This document shows, piece by piece, positions 18,048-26,628 of a stretch of DNA of 64,000 bases. Both the position numbers and the translations under genes were made by a program. This DNA comes from Nocardia tengchongensis (GTDB lineage Bacteria; Actinomycetota; Actinomycetes; Mycobacteriales; Mycobacteriaceae). The stretch lies in the NCBI RefSeq assembly GCF_018362975.1, contig NZ_CP074371.1, forward strand, positions 124,001 through 188,000, in the 5' to 3' direction. The notes below the pieces were generated by a model. It did no database searches and was not told where the DNA came from. It was given only the letters and a program-made list of their open reading frames with translations. The number at the start of each line of letters is the position of its first letter. Position 1 is the first letter of the stretch.

Positions 18048-18671
18048 TCAGCGGGGGCCGAACTGGCGGTCGCCGGCGTCGCCGAGACCGGGCACGATGT
18101 AGGCGTCGGAGTTGAGGCCGCGGTCCACCGAAGCCGTGACCAGCCGGACGTCGTGCCCCGACTTCTCCAGGGCGGTAATGCCTTCCGGCGCGGCCACCAC
18201 GCACAGCACGGTGATGTCGCGGGCATTGCGGGTGGCCAGCAGGTCCAGCGTGTACACCATCGACCCGCCGGTGGCGAGCATCGGATCGAGCACGAACACC
18301 GGCATCGTAGACAGGTCGTCCGGCAGCGACTCCATGTACGGCGTCGGCTGATGTGTCTCCTCGTCGCGCGCCAGCCCCACGAACCCGATCCGGGCATCCG
18401 GAATCAGATTCGCCGCCGTCTCCACCATCCCCAGCCCGGCCCGCAGCACCGGTACCAGCAGCGGCGGCGCGTTCAGCCGGGTTCCCTCGGCCGCGGCCAC
18501 CGGCGTGGCGATCGGAAACCGCTCCACCGGCGCGTCCCGCATGGCCTCGTAGACGAGAATCCCGGTCAAATCCCGAAGCGCCGCCCGGAATGTTGGATTG
18601 GTGGTCCGGGCATCTCGCATGGTGGTCAACAACGCGGCAGCCAGCGGATGGTCCACAACGAGTGTGCGCAT
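18048..18671 (-). CDS. upp: Uracil phosphoribosyltransferase
   Basis: A 207-residue enzyme that makes UMP from uracil and [24 protein letters not shown] and [14 protein letters not shown] (the PRPP loop) are diagnostic, and the C-terminal [12 protein letters not shown] is the uracil-binding loop. The start ATG 18671 gives the standard N-terminus [14 protein letters not shown]. It converges on pmmB with 24 bases between stops. It completes a salvage set with deoD, add, deoA and cdd in this window. Confidence 0.95.
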   Translation of the reverse strand: MRTLVVDHPLAAALLTTMRDARTTNPTFRAALRDLTGILVYEAMRDAPVERFPIATPVAAAEGTRLNAPPLLVPVLRAGLGMVETAANLIPDARIGFVGLARDEETHQPTPYMESLPDDLSTMPVFVLDPMLATGGSMVYTLDLLATRNARDITVLCVVAAPEGITALEKSGHDVRLVTASVDRGLNSDAYIVPGLGDAGDRQFGPR

Positions 18672-18809
18672 AGGAAAACGATAGGTCAGCCCCGCCTGCC
18701 AAGATCCCCTCCCGCCGCAATTCACCCGCCCCGGAACCGTCCCGCCCCCGCCCGCGTCCAAGCCGATACAGCACAACTCCGCCCTGCGACCGGCACGAAG
18801 GGGCTTTTC

Positions 18810-19124
18810 ATGCGCATCGCGATCCACCCAGAGGGACTCACAGCTTACGCGGCGACCACCACCGTCCTCGCCGCCGACCTCGCTGCCGCCACCACCCGCA
18901 CCGCCACCCCGGACCTACTCGCCGCCGCCTTCGGCCTCGTCGGCGCGGACTTCCTCACCGCCTACGCCGCCGCCCACACCACACACGTCGCCACCCTGAC
19001 CGACCTCTCCGCGATCCTCGCCGCCGCGAGCGCCGCCACCGGCACCGCCGCGACCACCTACACCGCGCACGACGACGCCCACGCCGCCGCGGTCCGCGCC
19101 GCTGCCACGGAGCTGGACGCATGA
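18810..19124 (+). CDS. Type VII secretion target, EspC-like small alpha-helical protein
   Basis: A 104-residue, Ala/Thr-rich protein predicted to be two helices. The pattern [14 protein letters not shown] followed by long amphipathic helices, and the YTAHD sequence at residues 84-88 (YxxxD), fit the general ESX secretion signal of the EspC/WXG-like superfamily. No WxG turn is visible, as in EspC-type proteins. It heads a four-gene plus-strand cluster with an NlpC/P60 protein, an unknown protein and a YbaB-like protein. The preceding bases AAGGGGCTTTTC contain a ribosome binding site. The ESX assignment is from fold pattern and signal, not alignment. Confidence 0.65.
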   Translation: MRIAIHPEGLTAYAATTTVLAADLAAATTRTATPDLLAAAFGLVGADFLTAYAAAHTTHVATLTDLSAILAAASAATGTAATTYTAHDDAHAAAVRAAATELDA

Positions 19125-19278
19125 CGGCCCCGCCCGGTCCACACTGGGCCACAATCCAATTCGCCGACCGGCGTGCCGTGCGTCGCTCGCGGGACCGGAC
19201 TTCTCGGGCGCCGGGGCCCAGGGGCTCGGCCGAGCGAAAAGGTCGGCAGCGCTCGGTATCTCGGGCCGGAGGGGTCGG

Positions 19279-20505
19279 ATGACCGACGAGCCGGCGGTCT
19301 CGGGGCTGGACGCGCCGATCGTCGAGCTGTTGCGGAGTCTCGGGTCCGGGCGCGGGGCGGGCGCCGCCGACGTATTGCGGGACAGTGCCGATGCCGTCGA
19401 ACAGGCGCATGCCCGGAGCCGGGACAGCGTCGATCGGATGTACGACGCCTGGCGCGGGCGGGCCGGGGATGCGGCCCTGGATCAGGCGTTGCGGACGCAG
19501 ACCACGGCCGCGACCGCCGCCGAACGCGGGCGGGCGATGGCGGACATCGTGGATCGGGTCGATGCGGAGATCGAGGGCGGGCGACGGGAATTGCAGGAGA
19601 TCCTGCGGTCCTTCCGGGCCGAGGTCGAGGGGTTGCGGGCCGGTGGGTCGAGCGCGGGCGGGGAGTCGGCCGTGGTCGAGTCGGCGATCGAGCACATCGG
19701 CCGGGCGAAGCGGGTGGTCGAGCGGGTGCGGGCGCAGTTGGCGAGCGAGACGACCGCGATGGCGGAGCTGAGTTCGCCGATTCCGGCGCCGGCGGTGGTG
19801 CCACCGGCCGCGATCGAGGCCGACGCGATGACCGCTCCGGCAGCGGCGGGGACGGAAGCGGGTGACGGAATCCCCCGGGCGACGATCGTGGCGGCTGCCG
19901 ACCGGACGCCTCCGGCCGATACCGGCACGCCCGATGGATCCGGTGCCGTGCCACTCGGATCCGGGCGCACCCATGTGGGTTCCGGAGACAGGCTGCTCGG
20001 TTCGCGAGCTTCGTCGCGGGGCGGACCGCGAACCGTTCCGGCGAGTGTGACCACGCCGAAAGCGTCCGGTCGCGGGCACGATTCGCCGGCCGGCCGGCCG
20101 CGCGGCGGCGGGGTGTGGGTGACATTGCCGGACGGGAGCCGGGTCGAGGCGCCGAATCAGCAGGCGGCGGAGGCGGTTCGGAGCGCGTTGAGCGCGGTGG
20201 GGACGCCGTATGTATGGGGTGGGGTGACGCCCGGGGTGGGCGTGGATTGCAGTGGTCTGACGCAGTGGGCGTACGGGCAGGCGGGGGTGGCGCTGCCGCG
20301 GTTGGCGCAGGAGCAAGGGATCGGGCACGCGAGTGTCGGTCCAGGGGACTTGATGCCCGGAGATCTCGCGGTGTGGGACGGGCACGTCGCCATGGTGATC
20401 GGGAACGGGCAGTTGGTGGAGGCGGGCGATCCCGTCCAGATCGGACCGATACGAACGGAGAATTCGGGTATGCGGTTTCTCGGTTTCTACCGGCCCACGG
20501 CATGA
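19279..20505 (+). CDS. NlpC/P60 (C40) cell-wall peptidase with N-terminal WXG-like helical domain
   Basis: A 408-residue protein with three parts. The N-terminal ~180 residues are helical and contain WRG at residues 58-60, like a WXG100 hairpin turn. A Pro/Ala/Gly-rich linker with SGS-type repeats follows to about residue 275. The C-terminal C40 peptidase domain has Cys324 in VDCSGLTQWAYGQAG and His369 in DGHVAMVIGNG; the third position is probably the Glu in QLVEAG. Such enzymes cut D-iGlu-mDAP bonds of peptidoglycan. No Sec signal is seen, so export through a type VII system is likely. GGAGGGGTCGG precedes ATG 19279. Its stop overlaps the next start (ATGA). Confidence 0.8.
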   Translation: MTDEPAVSGLDAPIVELLRSLGSGRGAGAADVLRDSADAVEQAHARSRDSVDRMYDAWRGRAGDAALDQALRTQTTAATAAERGRAMADIVDRVDAEIEGGRRELQEILRSFRAEVEGLRAGGSSAGGESAVVESAIEHIGRAKRVVERVRAQLASETTAMAELSSPIPAPAVVPPAAIEADAMTAPAAAGTEAGDGIPRATIVAAADRTPPADTGTPDGSGAVPLGSGRTHVGSGDRLLGSRASSRGGPRTVPASVTTPKASGRGHDSPAGRPRGGGVWVTLPDGSRVEAPNQQAAEAVRSALSAVGTPYVWGGVTPGVGVDCSGLTQWAYGQAGVALPRLAQEQGIGHASVGPGDLMPGDLAVWDGHVAMVIGNGQLVEAGDPVQIGPIRTENSGMRFLGFYRPTA

Positions 20506-20843
20506 GCGGGGCGCAGGTGCCGCCGGTGGCGGTGGCGACATCGGGTAATCGGGCGGGCACCGTGACGGTGTCGGCCACCGATCAGGGGCTGCCGGTGGAG
20601 ATCCGGTTCGAGCGCGCTGAATACCGGTACGGCGCACCGGCTCTCGCGGCCGAGATCCTGCGCCTGACGCGGCGCTCGGCCATCGTGGCCCGGTCGCGGC
20701 GGCGCGCGCTGCTGGCCGCGGAGGGCGTGCCGGACGCGGTGCTGGACCGGCTCGGCCTGCCCACCCGGCAGGCCGCGGTGGACGAGCTGGACCGGCTCGA
20801 CGACGCCGACACCGGACAGACCAGTTGGTTGAGGAACCGGTGA
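20502..20843 (+). CDS. Hypothetical protein in type VII-associated cluster
   Basis: A 113-residue protein I do not recognise. ATG 20502 overlaps the stop of the peptidase gene in ATGA, and its own stop overlaps the next start in GTGA, so all three are translationally coupled. The N-terminal half is predicted beta-rich (VTVSATDQGLPVEIRFE), and the C-terminal half is basic and helical with ARSRRRALLA. The layout resembles YbaB-like or ESX accessory proteins found beside YbaB genes in Nocardia and Rhodococcus, but no function can be claimed. Confidence 0.6.
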   Translation: MSGAQVPPVAVATSGNRAGTVTVSATDQGLPVEIRFERAEYRYGAPALAAEILRLTRRSAIVARSRRRALLAAEGVPDAVLDRLGLPTRQAAVDELDRLDDADTGQTSWLRNR

Positions 20844-21175
20844 GCGACGAAATGGACGCCCTGCTGCAAGGCGTCACCGACAAGCTCGAAGTCCTGGAGG
20901 CGACCCTGCACGGCCTCGGCGAGGTGCGCGGCCACTGCGCCGCCGCGGACGGCTCGGTCACCGCCGAGGTCGACGCCGAGGGCGCGCTGACCGCGTTGTG
21001 GCTGGCCGAGTCGGTGACCACGCGGGCCCCGGCCGAGGTGTCGCGGCTGATCGTGTGGGCGGCACAGCGGGCCGCGGCGGACGCGACCGCGCAGCGTGCC
21101 CGGATCATCGCCCGATTGAACGACGCGCTGTCCCCGATTTCAGAAAATGTTGGGGGCGACCCGGATAGTGCCTGA
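20840..21175 (+). CDS. YbaB/EbfC family-like nucleoid-associated protein
   Basis: A 111-residue protein starting at GTG 20840, preceded by GAGGAACCG and overlapping the previous stop by four bases. An N-terminal coiled-coil-like helix (MDALLQGVTDKLEVLEATLHG) leads to a short sheet (GSVTAEVDAEGALTALWL) and a C-terminal helix (SRLIVWAAQRAAADATAQRA). This is the YbaB fold order. Duplicated, divergent YbaB-like proteins commonly sit in ESX-associated clusters of Nocardia-type bacteria; DNA binding is possible but unproven. Confidence 0.65.
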   Translation: MSDEMDALLQGVTDKLEVLEATLHGLGEVRGHCAAADGSVTAEVDAEGALTALWLAESVTTRAPAEVSRLIVWAAQRAAADATAQRARIIARLNDALSPISENVGGDPDSA

Positions 21176-21201
21176 CGCGACGACTGGATAGGCTTCCGGT
21201 C

Positions 21202-22437
21202 ATGGCTTCTGGAGACATCGTCCCGATCGCGCTCGGCCTGACCAAAGGCGATCTTGTCACCCTCTGGGCACCCCGCTGGCGAGACGGTGACGATGAGTGG
21301 CAGGCATTCCTCGGTCACGAGGAAGACCTCTACGGTTTCGACTCCGTAGCGGAGCTGGCCGCGTTCATCCGCACCAACTCCGACAACGATCTGGTGGATC
21401 ATCCGGCCTGGAAGATCATCGCCGGTCTGTCGGCGGCCGAACTGGAGCCGGAAGAGCAGTACGTCTTCGATCTGGTCGGCGTGCCCGAGCTGGCCGCCGA
21501 CGACCCGGACCCGGAGGTGGTCTCCGAGCTCGAGGAGACCCTCGAGATGGTCCGCAATATCGGCGACGTGTGCGAACTCGACGCCGTCACCAAGTTCTTC
21601 GGCTCGCACCCCGTGCTGGGCGCGCTGGCCGGCGGCGTGAGCGCCTTCCTCGGGCGTGAGGGCGAGGAGCTGTGGGACCAGGTCGGCGCGGCCATCGCCA
21701 AGGACTGGGAAAAGGTCATCGACGCCATCGACTCGGTGGTGACGGTGCCAGAGGTGGATGCCGACGCGGTCTCGGTGGCCGAGGCGGAACTGCTTGCGGC
21801 GCAGGAGAACATCGTCGACGCCGAGGACGCGGCCGAGGGTGACGACGAGATCGAGGAAGTCGATCTCGACGAGGACGAGGACGAGGAGCTCTCGTTCTGG
21901 CACGAGGTCGGCATCGACCCCGTCAAGATCATCACCTCCGACGACACCCTCTTCACGCTGCGCTGCTACGTCGACGACGAGCCCATCTTCCTGGGCCGCG
22001 ACGGATCCATCACGGTCTTCACCTCCGAGCGCGCGCTGGCCCGCTACCTGGCCGACGACCACGAGCACGACCTCAGCCGGGTGAGCACCTTCGGCGAGGT
22101 GCAGACCGCCGCCGTGGACGGTTCGCTCGAGGTCGAGGTCGACGAGGAGAACGTCTACGTGCTGCCCGGTCTGTCCGAGGACCTGGGGTCGGGCCCCAAG
22201 GCCGTGGACACCGATCAGCTCGACCTCGCGGTCGAATTGTTCACCGACGCCGCCGACTACGCCGACGACGACGCGGTGGAATCGGCGCTGGCGATCTCCA
22301 CTCCCCTGGGCTGGTACGTCTCCTACCTGCTCAACCCGGACCCGACCCGGATGGCCCCGAACCCGCCGTTCCAGGCCGAGTCCGAGGCCTGGAAGGCGCT
22401 GGAGTCGGTCTTCGAGGCCCGCCTCCAGAAGGGCTGA
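21202..22437 (+). CDS. Conserved acidic protein (Rv3311-like), unknown function
   Basis: A 411-residue, strongly acidic cytoplasmic protein. The middle contains a run of Asp/Glu around residues 210-230 (EIEEVDLDEDEDEEL), likely disordered. No membrane segment or enzymatic motif is visible. Its place between upp and add matches Rv3311 of M. tuberculosis, a conserved protein of similar length with no known function. ATG 21202 starts MASGDIVPIALGLTKGDLV. A strong hairpin terminator lies 24 bases after the stop. Confidence 0.75.
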   Translation: MASGDIVPIALGLTKGDLVTLWAPRWRDGDDEWQAFLGHEEDLYGFDSVAELAAFIRTNSDNDLVDHPAWKIIAGLSAAELEPEEQYVFDLVGVPELAADDPDPEVVSELEETLEMVRNIGDVCELDAVTKFFGSHPVLGALAGGVSAFLGREGEELWDQVGAAIAKDWEKVIDAIDSVVTVPEVDADAVSVAEAELLAAQENIVDAEDAAEGDDEIEEVDLDEDEDEELSFWHEVGIDPVKIITSDDTLFTLRCYVDDEPIFLGRDGSITVFTSERALARYLADDHEHDLSRVSTFGEVQTAAVDGSLEVEVDEENVYVLPGLSEDLGSGPKAVDTDQLDLAVELFTDAADYADDDAVESALAISTPLGWYVSYLLNPDPTRMAPNPPFQAESEAWKALESVFEARLQKG

Positions 22438-22460
22438 CCCTTCGAACGGGCTGATCTTCA

Positions 22461-22502
22461 ACGCAATTCGGGCCGCACCCCAGGGTGCGGCCCGAATTGC
22501 GT
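22461..22502. terminator. Bidirectional hairpin terminator between the Rv3311-like gene and add
   Basis: A perfect 20-bp inverted repeat separated by CA lies between two convergent genes. The core GGGCCGCACC also occurs in the terminator at 12092-12125. No long T tract follows, which is usual in high-GC actinobacteria. Confidence 0.85.
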
Positions 22503-22513
22503 TCCAGCGGTGG

Positions 22514-23605
22514 TTATCCCAGCAAGACCGCGTAGCCGGGCTTGATCACCTCGTCGATCAGCCGCAGCCGTTCCGGGAACGGAATGAACGCCGACTTCAT
22601 GGCATTGATGGTGAATCTCTCCAGATCGCTCCAGCCGTAGCCGAAGGTCTCCGACAGCTTGAGCATCTCCTTGCTCATGGTGGTGTCGCTCATCAGCCGG
22701 TTGTCGGTATTGACGGTGACCCGGAACCGCAGCCGCGCCAGCAGATCGAACGGGTGCTTGTCGATCGAGGGCACCGCGCCGGTCTGCACGTTCGACGACG
22801 GACACAGTTCCAGTGGAATCCGCATGTCCCGCACGTAGTTCGCGACCACGCCGAGCACCGGTCCGGCGGGCCCGTCGGTGATGTCGTCGGTGATGCGCAC
22901 ACCGTGCCCGAGCCGTTCGCAGCCGCAGAAGGCCACGGCCTCGTGGATGGACGGCAGGCCGAACGCCTCGCCCGCGTGAATCGTGAAGTGCGCGAGGTTG
23001 GCCCGCATGTAGTCGAAGGCGTCGAGGTGGCGGCTGGGCGGGTAGCCCGCTTCCGCGCCCGCGATGTCGAAGCCGCCGACGCCGCGGTCGCGCCAGCGCA
23101 CGGTGAGTTCGGCGATCTCGCGGGAGCGGGCGGCGTGCCGCATGGCGGTGAGCAGGCAGACCACCGTGATGGGGGTGCCCGCCGCGGCGGCGAGGGCCTC
23201 GCCTTCCCGGAATCCGGCGATGGTGTGCTCGACCACCTCGTCGAGGGTGAGCCCGGCCTCGAGGTGCTGTTCGGGCGCGAACCGCACCTCGGCGTAGACG
23301 ACGCCGTCGGCGGCCAGGTCCTCGGCGCATTCGCGCGCGACCCGGCGCAGTCCTTCGGGCGTCTGCATGACGGCGACGGTGTGGGCGAAGGTTTCCAGGT
23401 AGCGCTCGAGCGATCCGCTGTCGGCGGCGTCACGGAACCAGGCTCCGAGGCTTTCGGCGTCGCTTGCCGGTAGCTGGTCGTATCCGGCGGCGCGGGCGAG
23501 CTCCAGCACCGTCGCGGGGCGCAGCCCGCCGTCGAGGTGATCGTGCAGGACCGCCTTGGGAGCCTGGCGGATCGAGGCGAGAGTGAGGGGCGTCGGTCCA
23601 GTCAT
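22514..23605 (-). CDS. add: Adenosine deaminase
   Basis: A 363-residue zinc hydrolase that converts (deoxy)adenosine to (deoxy)inosine for salvage by DeoD. His21 and His23 in LHDHLDGG are the first zinc ligands. [10 protein letters not shown] contains a zinc His and the catalytic Glu, [10 protein letters not shown] the catalytic His, and NTDNRLMS the zinc-binding Asp. The start ATG 23605 gives [20 protein letters not shown]. It is on the same strand as deoA and cdd, the order found in mycobacteria; the 104-base gap to deoA allows a common transcript. Confidence 0.95.
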   Translation of the reverse strand: MTGPTPLTLASIRQAPKAVLHDHLDGGLRPATVLELARAAGYDQLPASDAESLGAWFRDAADSGSLERYLETFAHTVAVMQTPEGLRRVARECAEDLAADGVVYAEVRFAPEQHLEAGLTLDEVVEHTIAGFREGEALAAAAGTPITVVCLLTAMRHAARSREIAELTVRWRDRGVGGFDIAGAEAGYPPSRHLDAFDYMRANLAHFTIHAGEAFGLPSIHEAVAFCGCERLGHGVRITDDITDGPAGPVLGVVANYVRDMRIPLELCPSSNVQTGAVPSIDKHPFDLLARLRFRVTVNTDNRLMSDTTMSKEMLKLSETFGYGWSDLERFTINAMKSAFIPFPERLRLIDEVIKPGYAVLLG

Positions 23606-23709
23606 GTAGCAACGTTAGCCGCATTCCCGTTCCGCGGCAGGTCTGTTGACCCGACTCACCGACAGTTCGGCATGTCGTTGCCGTCACGTTGCTGACCGGC
23701 GGGAATCCT

Positions 23710-25002
23710 TCACCTTCCGGCTGTGATCCGGTCCAGGATCAGGGGCTGCGGCGGCAGCTCCGCGGTGTCGGCGATGGTGAACCCGCGCGCCAGGAGCTCG
23801 AGCGCCGGCTCGAACGCCTCCGGGGTGTCGGTGTGCAGGGTCAGCAGGGGCTGCCCCGCGGCGATGGAATCGCCTGGCTTGGCATGCATTTCGATGCCCG
23901 CCCCGGCCTGCACCGGGTCGCCCTGGCGGGCGCGCCCCGCGCCGAGCCGCCAGGCGGCCAGTCCCACGTCGAGGGCGTCGAGGCGGGTGAGGGTGCCGCC
24001 GGCGGGGGCGCGCAGGGTTTCGGTGTGGCGGGCCTGCGGCAGGGGCGCGTCGGGGTCGCCGCCCTGGGCGCGCACCATGGCCCGCCACTGGTCCATGGCG
24101 CGGCCGTCGGCGAGGACGTCGGCGGGATCGATACCGGTGATCCCGGCCTGCGCCAGCATCTCCCGGGCCAGGGCGAGGGTGAGGTCGACGACGTCGGCCG
24201 GGCCGCCACCGGCCAGCACGTCCAGGGATTCGCAGACTTCCAGCGCGTTTCCGGCGGTGCGGCCGAGCGGGGTGTCCATGGCGGTGAGCAGTGCCACCGT
24301 CCGCACCCCGGCGTCGGTGCCGAGTTCGCACATGGCGGTGGCCAGTTCACGCGCTTGCTCGGGTTCCTTCAGGAAGGCCCCGCGCCCGACCTTCACGTCG
24401 AGGACCAGCGCCCCGGTGCCCTCGGCGATCTTCTTGCTCATGATGGAGCTGGCGATCAGGGGGATGGATTCGACGGTCCCGGTCACGTCACGCAGCGCGT
24501 AGAGGCGTTTGTCGGCGGGGGCGAGGTCGGCGCCGGCGGCGCAGATCACGGCCCCGATGGCGGGATCGGACAAGAGCTCCCGCATGCGCCCGACCGGAAT
24601 GTCGGCCTGCCAGCCGGGTATCGCCTCGAGCTTGTCGAGTGTGCCTCCGGTGTGCCCCAATCCGCGTCCGGAGAGCTGGGGTACGGCGGCCCCGCACGCC
24701 GCGACCAGCGGCGACAGCGGCAGGGTGATCTTGTCGCCGACTCCGCCGGTGGAGTGTTTGTCGACGGTGGGACGCCCCAGATCGGTGAAGTCCAAACGCT
24801 TCCCGGAGTCGATCATGGCCCGGGTCCAGCGGGCGGTCTCGCGCCGGGTCATGCCGCGCCAGACGATGGCCATGGCCAGCGCCGACATCTGTTCGTCGGC
24901 GACTTCGCCCCGGGTGAACGCGGCCACCACCCAATCGATCTGCGCGTCGCTCAGTTCACCGCCGTCGCGCTTGGCCCTGATCACGTCCACCGCCGAGTGC
25001 AC
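23710..25002 (-). CDS. deoA: Thymidine phosphorylase
   Basis: A 430-residue enzyme that splits thymidine and deoxyuridine to base and deoxyribose 1-phosphate. DKHSTGGVGDKITL is the phosphate-binding signature, SGRGLGHTGGTLDKLE and IASSIMSKKIAEGTGALVLDVKVG are diagnostic of the pyrimidine phosphorylase family. Two GTG codons lie close together at 25008 and 25002. The second has GGAGG at a proper seven-base distance, so I place the start there. It probably forms an operon with cdd (upstream) and add (downstream). Confidence 0.93.
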   Translation of the reverse strand: MHSAVDVIRAKRDGGELSDAQIDWVVAAFTRGEVADEQMSALAMAIVWRGMTRRETARWTRAMIDSGKRLDFTDLGRPTVDKHSTGGVGDKITLPLSPLVAACGAAVPQLSGRGLGHTGGTLDKLEAIPGWQADIPVGRMRELLSDPAIGAVICAAGADLAPADKRLYALRDVTGTVESIPLIASSIMSKKIAEGTGALVLDVKVGRGAFLKEPEQARELATAMCELGTDAGVRTVALLTAMDTPLGRTAGNALEVCESLDVLAGGGPADVVDLTLALAREMLAQAGITGIDPADVLADGRAMDQWRAMVRAQGGDPDAPLPQARHTETLRAPAGGTLTRLDALDVGLAAWRLGAGRARQGDPVQAGAGIEMHAKPGDSIAAGQPLLTLHTDTPEAFEPALELLARGFTIADTAELPPQPLILDRITAGR

Positions 25003-25076
25003 CGTCACGTCCTCCACCCTGGCACGGGCCCGGCCCGCTTTCCACGGATTCCCGGGTGCGCCACGATGATCAGCGG

Positions 25077-25477
25077 TTATAGACGTCCGGCATCGAGGTC
25101 GTCGGGCCCGAAGGAGTCCGGCAGCAAGGTGTTCAGCGTGACGGGGCCGCTGTGGTGATCGACGAGCAAATCGCCGCCGCCGTGTTCGAGCAGGAGCTGC
25201 CGGCAGCGTCCGCAGGGCATGAGCACCGCGCCTCGGGAATCGCACACCGAGACCGCCGGAGTCGCCCGCCGCCGCCCGAAATCAAGTTACCGACCAGTAC
25301 ACATTCGGCGCAGAGGCCCAAACCGTATGAGACATTTTCCACATTGCAGCCGCTCACCACGCGATCATCGGCGGTGAGAGCCGCGGCCCCGACGGGGAAT
25401 CCGGAATAGGGAGCATAGGCGGCCTGCATAACTTCAAATGCTTTGTAGCGCAGGGCTTTCCAGTCAATATCGGACAT
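25077..25477 (-). pseudogene. cdd: Cytidine deaminase, frameshifted
   Basis: Zinc enzyme converting cytidine/deoxycytidine to uridine/deoxyuridine, feeding DeoA. ATG 25477 begins MSDIDWKALRYKAFEVMQ. YAPYSGFPVGAA, SGCNVENVSYGLGLCAE (zinc Cys, catalytic Glu) and, after the break, MPCGRCRQLLLEHGG (two zinc cysteines) are all present. The frame is lost near 25258-25259: adding one base to the GG there (coding-strand CTCC to CTCCC) gives GRLPAVSVCDSRG and a 133-residue protein ending DAGRL at a TAA at 25077. 133 residues is the length I recall for the mycobacterial enzyme. As sequenced, the protein would lose its last two zinc ligands. A sequencing error is likely. Confidence 0.88.
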
Positions 25478-25779
25478 ATCGGACCATCCTTCCGGAGACG
25501 TGGGAGCACCCGCGCGAAAGCCGTTCCGCCTGGTCATGAAAATCAGGAAAGGCAAACCTAACTCACAACAATTTGGTCCAACGAGCGGCACGCCGAATTA
25601 GTTCCCCTCCAAAGCTGGGTTTAGAGTTCACGACAGATCGGTTCAGGTTCCCGACAACGGGCCTGCAGCACTGCCACCGGATGTTGATTCCGCTCGTGAG
25701 CAGGTGGTTTCGACAGTCCGAAGGCTCCGCGGCCGGATTCTGACCGGGTCCATCAACGACGTTGGAGGCACCGCACTCT
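25478..25779. other. Divergent intergenic region between cdd and sdhC
   Basis: 302 bases holding the promoters of the cdd-deoA-add and sdhCDAB units. It contains an IdeR/DtxR-like box at 25543-25561 and an AT-rich stretch from 25536 to 25620, the lowest GC in this neighbourhood. GGAGG at 25764-25768 serves sdhC. No gene or stable long hairpin is seen. Confidence 0.5.
25543..25561. promoter_or_regulatory. Putative iron box (IdeR/DtxR type)
   Basis: The 19 bases TCAGGAAAGGCAAACCTAA match the mycobacterial IdeR consensus TTAGGTTAGGCTAACCTAA at 15 positions. The site lies 66 bases upstream of cdd and about 220 bases upstream of sdhC. Iron control of succinate dehydrogenase, an iron-rich enzyme, is known in related corynebacteria, so sdhC is the more sensible target, but distance favours cdd. 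Confidence 0.45.
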
Positions 25780-26172
25780 ATGACCACGCTAGAAGCTCCG
25801 GCCAAGCCGAAGCGGACCCTGTACCGAGGCGACCCCGGCATGTGGTCCTGGGCTCTGCACCGCATCACCGGCGTGACGATCTTCTTCTTCCTGTTCGTCC
25901 ACGTCCTCGATACCGCGTTGGTGCGAGTCAGCCCGGACACCTACGACCGGGCGATCGAGACCTACAAGAACCCCGTCGTCGCCCTCATGGAGATGGGTCT
26001 CGTTGTCTGCGTGCTGTTCCACGCGTTCAACGGCATCCGCATCATCCTCGTCGACTTCTGGTCGCAGGGCCCGCGCTACCAGCGGCAGATGCTCTGGATC
26101 GTGCTCGCGATCTGGATCGTCGTCGCGGGCGCCGGTGTCGGCCGCCAGTTCTTCTACCTGCTGACGAATTGA
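25780..26172 (+). CDS. sdhC: Succinate dehydrogenase cytochrome b556 subunit
   Basis: A 130-residue membrane anchor of succinate dehydrogenase. Three hydrophobic segments are visible (TIFFFLFVHVLDTAL, LMEMGLVVCVLFHAF and MLWIVLAIWIVVAGAGV). WSWALHRITGV near the N-terminus is the family signature for quinone binding, and His in VLFHAFNG is the likely haem ligand. I chose ATG 25780 (MTTLEAPAKPKRTLYRG) rather than the in-frame ATG 18 bases upstream because the GGAGG at 25764-25768 is 11 bases ahead of it. It heads the sdhCDAB operon. Confidence 0.92.
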   Translation: MTTLEAPAKPKRTLYRGDPGMWSWALHRITGVTIFFFLFVHVLDTALVRVSPDTYDRAIETYKNPVVALMEMGLVVCVLFHAFNGIRIILVDFWSQGPRYQRQMLWIVLAIWIVVAGAGVGRQFFYLLTN

Positions 26173-26180
26173 GAGCCGAC

Positions 26181-26612
26181 ATGACCGCACCCGTTCTCGG
26201 TAAGTCCTACGACCGCCCCGCCTCGCTCGACGCCCCGCGCGCGCCCCGCCGCGCCGGCGGCAACAACTTCGAGAAGTACGCCTGGCTGTTCATGCGGGCC
26301 TCCGGCCTGCTGCTGGTCGTCCTGGTCATCGGCCACATGACGATCATGCTCATGCTCGACGGCGGCGTGCACCGCCTGAACTTCGCCTTCGTGGCCGGCC
26401 GCTGGGCCTCGCCCTTCTGGCAGCTCTGGGACCTCACCATGCTGTGGCTGGCCCAGCTGCACGGCGGCAACGGCCTGCGCACCGTGATCGACGATTACGC
26501 GCGCAAGGACTCCACCCGCTTCTGGCTGAAGACGGCGCTGGTCATCTCCATGATCCTGGTCATGGTCACCGGCACCTACGTCATCTTCACCTTCGACCCC
26601 AACATCAGTTAG
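26181..26612 (+). CDS. sdhD: Succinate dehydrogenase hydrophobic membrane anchor subunit
   Basis: A 143-residue membrane subunit with three hydrophobic helices (LLLVVLVIGHMTIMLM, FWQLWDLTMLWLAQL, ALVISMILVMVTGTYVIF). His in VIGHMTI and the HGGNGLRTVIDDY motif are typical of actinobacterial SdhD and place haem/quinone near the membrane face. It lies eight bases after sdhC and 16 bases before sdhA, a tight operon. Confidence 0.92.
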   Translation: MTAPVLGKSYDRPASLDAPRAPRRAGGNNFEKYAWLFMRASGLLLVVLVIGHMTIMLMLDGGVHRLNFAFVAGRWASPFWQLWDLTMLWLAQLHGGNGLRTVIDDYARKDSTRFWLKTALVISMILVMVTGTYVIFTFDPNIS

Positions 26613-26628
26613 GAACAGGCCACCTCGC

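Noticed and set aside
18955..22461. A 1168-codon open frame on the minus strand opposite the type VII cluster and Rv3311-like gene
   Set aside because: It lies antisense to four well-supported genes with overlaps and motifs, has low-complexity composition and no domain. High GC makes such mirror frames common.
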